From Candidatus Puniceispirillum sp. (lineage in GTDB: Bacteria > Pseudomonadota > Alphaproteobacteria > Puniceispirillales > Puniceispirillaceae), in NCBI GenBank assembly GCA_016778825.1, contig JADHOU010000031.1:1-10445 (forward strand): a stretch of 10,445 bases of DNA, given 5' to 3'. The notes below the pieces were generated by a model. It searched no databases. It was not told where the DNA came from and was given only the letters and a program-made list of their open reading frames with translations. Both the position numbers and the translations under genes were made by a program. This document shows positions 5,271-10,445 of the stretch, in pieces. How positions within the stretch are numbered: position 1 is the stretch's first letter; every line of letters starts with the position of its first letter.

Positions 5271-8200
5271 ATGGCCAAGCCTGATCATACTAAAAACAGC
5301 AAAACCAATGATAAATCTGGATGGCAATTCTGGGTCGATCGTGGCGGCACATTTACCGATCTTGTGGCGCGGACGCCCGATGGCGATTTACTAACGCATA
5401 AATTACTGTCCGAAAATCCCGAAGCCTATGAAGATGCCGCTTTACAAGGCATGCGCGATCTGATGCATATCGCCAAAGATGCGCCATTGCCAGCGGATGC
5501 CATTGATGCTGTGAAAATGGGAACAACTGTGGCGACAAACGCGCTTCTTGAGCGCAAGGGCGATAAAACCCTGCTTGTTGTGACAAAAGGGTTTCGTGAC
5601 CAAATTCGTATTGCCTATCAGGCGCGGCCACGCCTGTTTGACAAGGAAATCATTCTTCCTGAAATGCTGTATGACCGCATTGAAGAGGTGATCGAACGCG
5701 TTGATGCGCGTGACCAGATTATTACGCCGCTTGATCTTGATGATTTAACGCCACGGCTGCAGGCCGCCTTTGATGATGGCATCCGCGCCATTGCCATTGT
5801 TTTGATGCATGGCTACCGTGTGCCAGCGCATGAATTAGCAATTGCCGAACGCGCCCGCAAAATTGGCTTTACGCAAATTTCAACAAGCCATGGCACCAGC
5901 CCGATGATCAAATTTGTCGGGCGCGGCGATACCACGGTTGCTGATGCTTATCTGTCGCCTATTTTGCGGCGTTATATCGATCGTCTTGCCCGCGATATTG
6001 ACCAATCCAAAGGCACCAAGCTGCAATTGATGCAATCAAATGGCGGCCTGACCGATGCCAGCCTGTTTCAGGGCAAGGATGCCATTTTATCAGGTCCTGC
6101 CGGCGGTATTGTTGGCGCGGTGAAAACCGCTAAACAGGCAGGGTTTGACAAGGTTATCACTTTTGATATGGGCGGCACCTCAACCGATGTTGCGCATTAT
6201 GAAAATGCCTATGAGCGCGTGTTTGACACAGTTGTTGCCGGCGTGCGGATTCACGCGCCAATGTTGCTGATTCATACGGTTGCCGCTGGTGGTGGATCAA
6301 TTTGCCGGTTTGAACACGGCCGGTTCCAAGTCGGGCCGGAAAGTGCAGGTGCCAATCCGGGGCCTGCTTGTTATCGCCGGGGTGGCCCGCTTGCCGTGAC
6401 CGATTGCAACGCCATGCTTGGCAAGCTACAGCCACAATATTTCCCGCATGTTTTTGGCCCCAATCAGGATGAGGCGCTTGATGTTACACCGGTACGCGCC
6501 GGTTTTGCCGCGATGGCCGCGCAGGTCGAAGCAGAAACCGGTATCAAGCGAAGTGAAGAAGAAATTGCCAGCGGCTTTTTGCGTATTGCGGTTGAAAATA
6601 TGGCCAATGCGATCAAAAAAATTTCGGTTCAGCGCGGTTATGATGTTACTGAATATGCGCTTCAATGTTTTGGCGGGGCAGGCGGCCAGCATGCTTGTTT
6701 GATTGCCGATGTTTTGGGCATGAAAACGGTTTTGATCCATCCTTTTGCTGGTGTTTTATCGGCCTATGGCATGGGACTGGCTGATGTGACGGCGCTTCGC
6801 GAACGCACGCTTGAAGCTGGATTCAACGAAAATTTGACGCCAAGATTGCAAATCGAGCTTGATGAGCTTGCCACGCAAAGCGAGGCTGAACTTGCGGGTC
6901 AGGATATCGCCAGCGCGCGCATTGAAACAAATCGTTATGTCCATCTTCGCTATGATGGGTCGGATACGGCGCTTGCCGTGCCGTTTGGCTCGATTGCCGC
7001 GATGACGGCTGATTTTGAGGCAGCTTATCAATCACGTTTTGGCTTTTTGATGCCGGATAAGGCACTTGTTGCGGCCACGATTTCGGTCGAGTCAATTGGC
7101 CGGAATTTCGATGTTGAAACCAGTGCCACCGCCGCCCCTGACGCGCCGCTGGATATTCTGGATCATATTCAATGCTATATGGATGGCCAATTTGTGACGG
7201 CACCGGTCTATGCCCGCAGCACAATTGCCGCAGGGCAACGGATCATGGGGCCAGCCCTGATCACCGAAGCTACCGGAACCAATGTGATCGAACCTGGTTG
7301 GCAGGCTGAAATGACTGCGATCGGCAATCTTGTCGTTCGGCGTGTCGTGGCCGTTGCACCGCGGGTGGCGATTGGCACAAATTGCGATCCGGTGATGCTG
7401 GAAGTGTTCAATAATTTGTTTATGTCGATTGCTGAACAGATGGGCTATACGCTGCAAAACACCGCGCTTTCGGTTAATGTTAAAGAAAGGCTGGATTTCT
7501 CTTGCGCCATTTTTGATCCGGCTGGTGCGTTGATCGCCAATGCCCCGCATATGCCGGTTCATCTTGGATCAATGGGCGAGTCAGTTCGCGCCGTTATCCG
7601 CGGTAATCAGGGCAATATAAATGCTGGCGACGCCTTTGTTCTAAACAACCCCTATAATGGCGGAACGCACCTTCCTGATATCACGATTATCACACCGGTT
7701 TTTGACGATTCTGGCAAGGATATTCTGTTCTTTGTGGCCTCGCGCGGGCATCACCCAGATGTTGGCGGCCGCACGCCGGGTTCGGCACCGCCAGATTCAA
7801 AACATATCGAAGAAGAAGGCGTTTTGATCGATAATTTCAAGCTTGTCGATGGCGGAAATTATCGCGAAACAGAAATGCGCGCCATTCTTGATTCGGCAAA
7901 ATATCCAGCGCGCAATACGGATCAAAATATCGCTGATCTTCGTGCCCAGCTAGCGGCCAATGAAAAAGGCGTTCGCGAACTTCATAAAATGGTCACGCAT
8001 TACGGGCTGGCAACTGTTATCGCCTATATGGGTCATGTTCAGGATAATGCCGAAGAGTCGGTTCGCCGCGTCATTGATGTTCTCAAAGATGGCAGCTTTA
8101 CCTATCCAATGGATAATGGACAGCAGGTCAAGGTTGCGATTTCGATCAATAAAGCCGACCGGTCGGCAATTGTTGATTTCACCGGCACAAGCAAGCAGGG

Positions 8201-8927
8201 CGCGAATAATTTCAACGCACCTGCTGCTGTTTGTCGTGCCGCAGTTTTGTATGTTTTCAGAACCTTAGTGGCCGATGATATTCCAATGAATGAAGGCTGT
8301 TTAAAGCCTGTTCAGATTATTCTTCCCGATGATTGCATGTTGAAAGCGCAATATCCTGCGGCGGTCATTGCTGGCAATGTGGAGACCTCGCAGATCGTCA
8401 CCGACACGCTTTATGGCGCGCTTGGTGTCATGGCCGCAGCGCAAGGCACGATGAATAATTTCTTTTATGGGAACGCAACCTATCAATATTACGAAACCTT
8501 GTGCGGCGGATCAGGCGCGGGGCCAGATTTTGATGGTACCGACGCGGTTCACACCCATATGACTAACAGCCGCTTGACCGATCCTGAGATTTTGGAATGG
8601 CGTTATCCGGTTTTGTTGGAAAGCTTTGAGATCAGGCACGGGTCGGGTGGCATTGGCCGGCATAATGGCGGCAATGGTGTTCGTCGCAGGTTGCGCTTTC
8701 TTGAGGAAATGGAAGCGGTGATTCTTGCCAATCACCGTATTATCCCGCCTTACGGCATGGATGGCGGCGGCGAGGCGGCGCTTGGGCGCAATTGGGTTGA
8801 ACGAACTGATGGCACGATCGAAACGCTAACCGCAACCGATATTCGCAAAATGGGGGTTGGCGATGTTTTCGTCATTGAAACGCCCGGCGGTGGCGGTTTT
8901 GGCAAAAGTGACAAGCCGGTAAAATAA
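5271..8927 (+). CDS. 5-oxoprolinase (ATP-hydrolysing), fused HyuA-HyuB type
   Basis: This 1218-residue protein joins both halves of the hydantoinase/oxoprolinase family. The N-terminal HyuA-like half (about 18-690) has VDRGGTFTDLV (22-32), KMGTTVATNALLERKG (82-97), a second phosphate-binding motif FDMGGTSTDVAHY (298-310) and a GGGS turn (340-343), typical of the actin-like ATPase fold. The HyuB-like half (about 705-1212) starts at CDPVMLEVFNN and shows PHMPVHLGSMGE (759-770), NNPYNGGTHLPD (792-803), ASRGHHPDVGG (823-833) and PGGGGFG (1205-1211). Length, fusion order and the opening WQFWVDRGGTFTD fit 5-oxoprolinase, which converts 5-oxo-L-proline plus ATP to glutamate in the cytoplasm; a related hydantoin substrate cannot be excluded. 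The ATG at 5271 is the first possible start, because an in-frame TGA lies 2 codons upstream, but its Shine-Dalgarno is weak. A regulator gene follows after 42 bases. Confidence 0.93.
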   Translation: MAKPDHTKNSKTNDKSGWQFWVDRGGTFTDLVARTPDGDLLTHKLLSENPEAYEDAALQGMRDLMHIAKDAPLPADAIDAVKMGTTVATNALLERKGDKTLLVVTKGFRDQIRIAYQARPRLFDKEIILPEMLYDRIEEVIERVDARDQIITPLDLDDLTPRLQAAFDDGIRAIAIVLMHGYRVPAHELAIAERARKIGFTQISTSHGTSPMIKFVGRGDTTVADAYLSPILRRYIDRLARDIDQSKGTKLQLMQSNGGLTDASLFQGKDAILSGPAGGIVGAVKTAKQAGFDKVITFDMGGTSTDVAHYENAYERVFDTVVAGVRIHAPMLLIHTVAAGGGSICRFEHGRFQVGPESAGANPGPACYRRGGPLAVTDCNAMLGKLQPQYFPHVFGPNQDEALDVTPVRAGFAAMAAQVEAETGIKRSEEEIASGFLRIAVENMANAIKKISVQRGYDVTEYALQCFGGAGGQHACLIADVLGMKTVLIHPFAGVLSAYGMGLADVTALRERTLEAGFNENLTPRLQIELDELATQSEAELAGQDIASARIETNRYVHLRYDGSDTALAVPFGSIAAMTADFEAAYQSRFGFLMPDKALVAATISVESIGRNFDVETSATAAPDAPLDILDHIQCYMDGQFVTAPVYARSTIAAGQRIMGPALITEATGTNVIEPGWQAEMTAIGNLVVRRVVAVAPRVAIGTNCDPVMLEVFNNLFMSIAEQMGYTLQNTALSVNVKERLDFSCAIFDPAGALIANAPHMPVHLGSMGESVRAVIRGNQGNINAGDAFVLNNPYNGGTHLPDITIITPVFDDSGKDILFFVASRGHHPDVGGRTPGSAPPDSKHIEEEGVLIDNFKLVDGGNYRETEMRAILDSAKYPARNTDQNIADLRAQLAANEKGVRELHKMVTHYGLATVIAYMGHVQDNAEESVRRVIDVLKDGSFTYPMDNGQQVKVAISINKADRSAIVDFTGTSKQGANNFNAPAAVCRAAVLYVFRTLVADDIPMNEGCLKPVQIILPDDCMLKAQYPAAVIAGNVETSQIVTDTLYGALGVMAAAQGTMNNFFYGNATYQYYETLCGGSGAGPDFDGTDAVHTHMTNSRLTDPEILEWRYPVLLESFEIRHGSGGIGRHNGGNGVRRRLRFLEEMEAVILANHRIIPPYGMDGGGEAALGRNWVERTDGTIETLTATDIRKMGVGDVFVIETPGGGGFGKSDKPVK

Positions 8928-8957
8928 CCGCTTTCGCAACTGACACCGCAAATGACG

Positions 8958-8964
8958 AAAGGAG
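8958..8964 (+). promoter_or_regulatory. Ribosome binding site deciding the start of the winged-helix gene
   Basis: AAAGGAG ends 5 bases before the ATG at 8970-8972. An in-frame ATG at 8952 lies upstream of this site, so the strong Shine-Dalgarno argues for the downstream ATG. Confidence 0.8.
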
Positions 8965-8969
8965 ATTTG

Positions 8970-9530
8970 ATGGCACAAGAAAAGTCGAAAACCCCTAATG
9001 CTAGAAGGATTGTTTCGTCATCGCATTTGGTTTCGGAAAAGGCGGCTGAATTAAGCGAGGTCGAATATGGCCTAATTGTCGCGTGGAACGCCTTTGGGAA
9101 ATGGATGGTAAAAGCAATGGCAACCGCGGTTGCCGAGGCTGGTATAAGCGTTAGTGGCGGCACTGATCTTAATGTTCTTGATATTTTATGTCTTCATTCG
9201 GTCAATCATCGGGCGCGCCCGAAAAAGCTGGCCGATATTTGTTTCAAATTGAATGTTGATGACAGCCATACGGTCAATTATGCGCTGAAAAAATTGATCA
9301 AAGCTGGTCTTGTTAGTAGCGAAAAACATGGCAAGGAAGTGCTTTATGCCACAACAAATTCGGGCATTGATTTATGCCTTCGTTATCGCGCGGTTCGCGA
9401 GGCCTGTCTTGTCGATGGCTTTATGCCTTTTGACGGCGGCAGTAGTGCCGACCTTGGTGAGGTAGCGCGTCAATTACGGCTGTTATCGGGTCTTTATGAT
9501 CAGGCGGCGCGAAGCGCAACCAATCTGTAA
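8970..9530 (+). CDS. MarR-like winged-helix transcriptional regulator (COG5631 type)
   Basis: The product is a cytoplasmic protein of 186 residues. Residues about 15-60 form a helical region (LSEVEYGLIVAWNAFGKW), and residues about 67-135 look like a winged helix: LNVLDILCLHSV, then RPKKLADICFKLNVDD, a recognition helix around SHTVNYALKKLIKAGLV (99-115), and a wing with KHGKEVLYATT. The arrangement resembles MarR-family regulators, and I recall the group as COG5631, but the target is unknown. The start is fixed by AAAGGAG 5 bases upstream. It lies 42 bases after the 5-oxoprolinase gene with no terminator between, so the two are probably cotranscribed, and control of that gene or its substrate supply is a reasonable inference. 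There are no membrane segments or extra sensor domain; the C-terminal helix (160-183) may serve dimerisation. Confidence 0.8.
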   Translation: MAQEKSKTPNARRIVSSSHLVSEKAAELSEVEYGLIVAWNAFGKWMVKAMATAVAEAGISVSGGTDLNVLDILCLHSVNHRARPKKLADICFKLNVDDSHTVNYALKKLIKAGLVSSEKHGKEVLYATTNSGIDLCLRYRAVREACLVDGFMPFDGGSSADLGEVARQLRLLSGLYDQAARSATNL

Positions 9531-9540
9531 GCCAAGAAAA

Positions 9541-9608
9541 CATGGTAAATCTGCGGGAATGACCGGTAGGAGCCTTGCCAGAAATCGGGCAAATGGTTAC
9601 ACCATTGC
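9541..9608 (+). other. Possible structured leader upstream of the homoserine dehydrogenase gene
   Basis: Three pairings compete. TTGCC (9575-9579) pairs with GGCAA (9588-9592); GCAAATGG (9589-9596) pairs with CCATTGC (9602-9608) with one bulged A; and ATGGT (9542-9546) can pair with ACCAT (9601-9605). The stems share bases, so they exclude each other. There is no T-run, so it is not a normal intrinsic terminator, and I do not recognise a known riboswitch. It could also be an inverted-repeat operator. Confidence 0.3.
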
Positions 9609-9660
9609 GAAGCCGCTTGTTGCTGGCAGAAACGAAAATTTGTAAAAAAGTGAATTTGTG

Positions 9661-10445
9661 ATGACAAAAGCAAAGTCCGGTTTAAAAATTGCAATCGCTG
9701 GCCTCGGGGTCGTTGGATCTGAGGTTGCCCGCCAGCTAATCAATCGGCATGGTGATTTGGCGATCGCTGCAGGGCAATCGCTTGACATTGTTGCCGTTAG
9801 CGCGCGCGACCGCTCAGCTGAACGTGCCTTTTCGCTTGACGGCATTGACTGGTATGATGATGCAATCCAGCTTGCCACGCGTGACGATGTTGACATTATT
9901 GTTGAAATGATTGGTGGCAGCGAAGGTGTGGCATTGGATCTTGCCCGCGCATCACTGTCGTCAGGAAAGCATTTCGTCACTGCCAATAAAGCGATGATCG
10001 CGCATCACGGAACTGAACTGGCCAAGCTTGCCGAGGCCAATAACGCCCATCTTATGTTCGAAGCGGCGGTTGCTGGCGGCATTCCGGCGGTAAAAACGCT
10101 TCGCGAAGGGCTTGCCGGAAACCAGATTAACCGCGTTGCCGGTATTTTGAACGGGACTTGCAATTATATTCTCTCAACAATGGAGACAACGGGGCGTGAT
10201 TTTGACGAAGTGCTGGCTGACGCGCAACGTCTTGGCTATGCCGAAGCCGAGCCAAGCTTTGATGTTGATGGCATTGATGCCGCGCATAAATTGACCATTT
10301 TGGCCGCCATTGCGTTTGGGCATCAGCCTGATTTTAACGCAGTGTCGATCCAAGGTATCCGTGATGTGTCATCGGTTGATTTTGCCTATGCCAATCAATT
10401 GGGCTTTCGCATTAAACTTGTTGGCGTTGCCGAGCCCGGATTAAT
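9661..10445 (+). CDS. hom: Homoserine dehydrogenase, N-terminal part (cut by window edge)
   Basis: The enzyme reduces aspartate semialdehyde to homoserine with NAD(P)H, the branch point toward threonine and methionine. About 261 codons are visible and the frame is open to the right edge. The Rossmann fold shows GLGVVG (residues 14-19), followed by MIGG (83-86) and TANKAMIA (107-114). The catalytic region has GGIPAVKTLREG (139-150), GILNGTCNYIL (161-171) and LGYAEAEPSFDVDGIDAAHK (191-210); by comparison with the yeast enzyme, Glu195, Asp201, Asp206 and Lys210 are the key residues and all are present. There is no aspartokinase domain in front, so this is the monofunctional form; a C-terminal ACT domain may lie beyond the edge. 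The ATG at 9661 has only a weak ribosome binding site; an in-frame GTG directly before it is an alternative. It lies 130 bases after the regulator gene. Confidence 0.96.
   Translation, partial: MTKAKSGLKIAIAGLGVVGSEVARQLINRHGDLAIAAGQSLDIVAVSARDRSAERAFSLDGIDWYDDAIQLATRDDVDIIVEMIGGSEGVALDLARASLSSGKHFVTANKAMIAHHGTELAKLAEANNAHLMFEAAVAGGIPAVKTLREGLAGNQINRVAGILNGTCNYILSTMETTGRDFDEVLADAQRLGYAEAEPSFDVDGIDAAHKLTILAAIAFGHQPDFNAVSIQGIRDVSSVDFAYANQLGFRIKLVGVAEPGL

Noticed and set aside
6157..7562. Several antisense frames of 90-156 codons within the 5-oxoprolinase gene
   Set aside because: They are on the opposite strand of a continuous 1218-residue protein with conserved motifs throughout, and none resembles a known protein.
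5271..8927. Two separate hyuA and hyuB genes fused by an assembly error
   Set aside because: The frame is continuous through the junction and total length fits the known fused 5-oxoprolinase form.
1..10445. CRISPR array, insertion sequence, tRNA or rRNA gene
   Set aside because: No regularly spaced repeats, transposase motifs, terminal inverted repeats or cloverleaf/rRNA sequence were seen on reading both strands.

Overview
The window looks like ordinary chromosomal DNA from an alphaproteobacterium of moderate GC content. The evidence is the trpG/trpD/trpC/moaC cluster, an rplM-rpsI pair whose S9 carries an alanine-rich N-terminal extension, and a fused HyuA-HyuB 5-oxoprolinase. The style fits a marine lineage such as the SAR116 group, but that placement is a guess. 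I see no rRNA, tRNA, insertion sequence, prophage or CRISPR array.

Layout. Bases 1-3490 are a minus-strand tryptophan block read right to left: trpG (TTG start), trpD, trpC, then the 5' part of moaC, which runs off the left edge. The block is interrupted between trpG and trpD by a plus-strand cupin gene (2265-2734) that carries a one-base frameshift. Bases 3491-3882 are a divergent promoter region: trpG is read leftward and rplM-rpsI rightward. The ribosomal pair ends at a strong intrinsic terminator (4911-4940). A gap of about 330 bases without a convincing gene follows. Next come a 1218-residue 5-oxoprolinase (5271-8927), a winged-helix regulator of the COG5631 type 42 bases downstream (8970-9530), a short leader with alternative hairpins, and the 5' part of a homoserine dehydrogenase gene (from 9661), which runs off the right edge.

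How the genes work together. TrpG supplies ammonia to anthranilate synthase (its TrpE partner is not in the window). TrpD and TrpC carry out the next phosphoribosyl transfer and the indole-ring closure; the isomerase between them, TrpF, is not here. MoaC belongs to molybdenum cofactor synthesis and probably shares the trpDC transcript. L13 and S9 are co-expressed ribosomal proteins. 5-oxoprolinase returns 5-oxoproline to glutamate, and the adjacent regulator may control it. Homoserine dehydrogenase feeds threonine and methionine synthesis.

I did not find a clear new multi-gene system. The points most worth checking are the frameshifted cupin inside the trp cluster, the tandem repeat in front of trpD, the oxoprolinase-regulator pair and the possible structured leader of the homoserine dehydrogenase gene.
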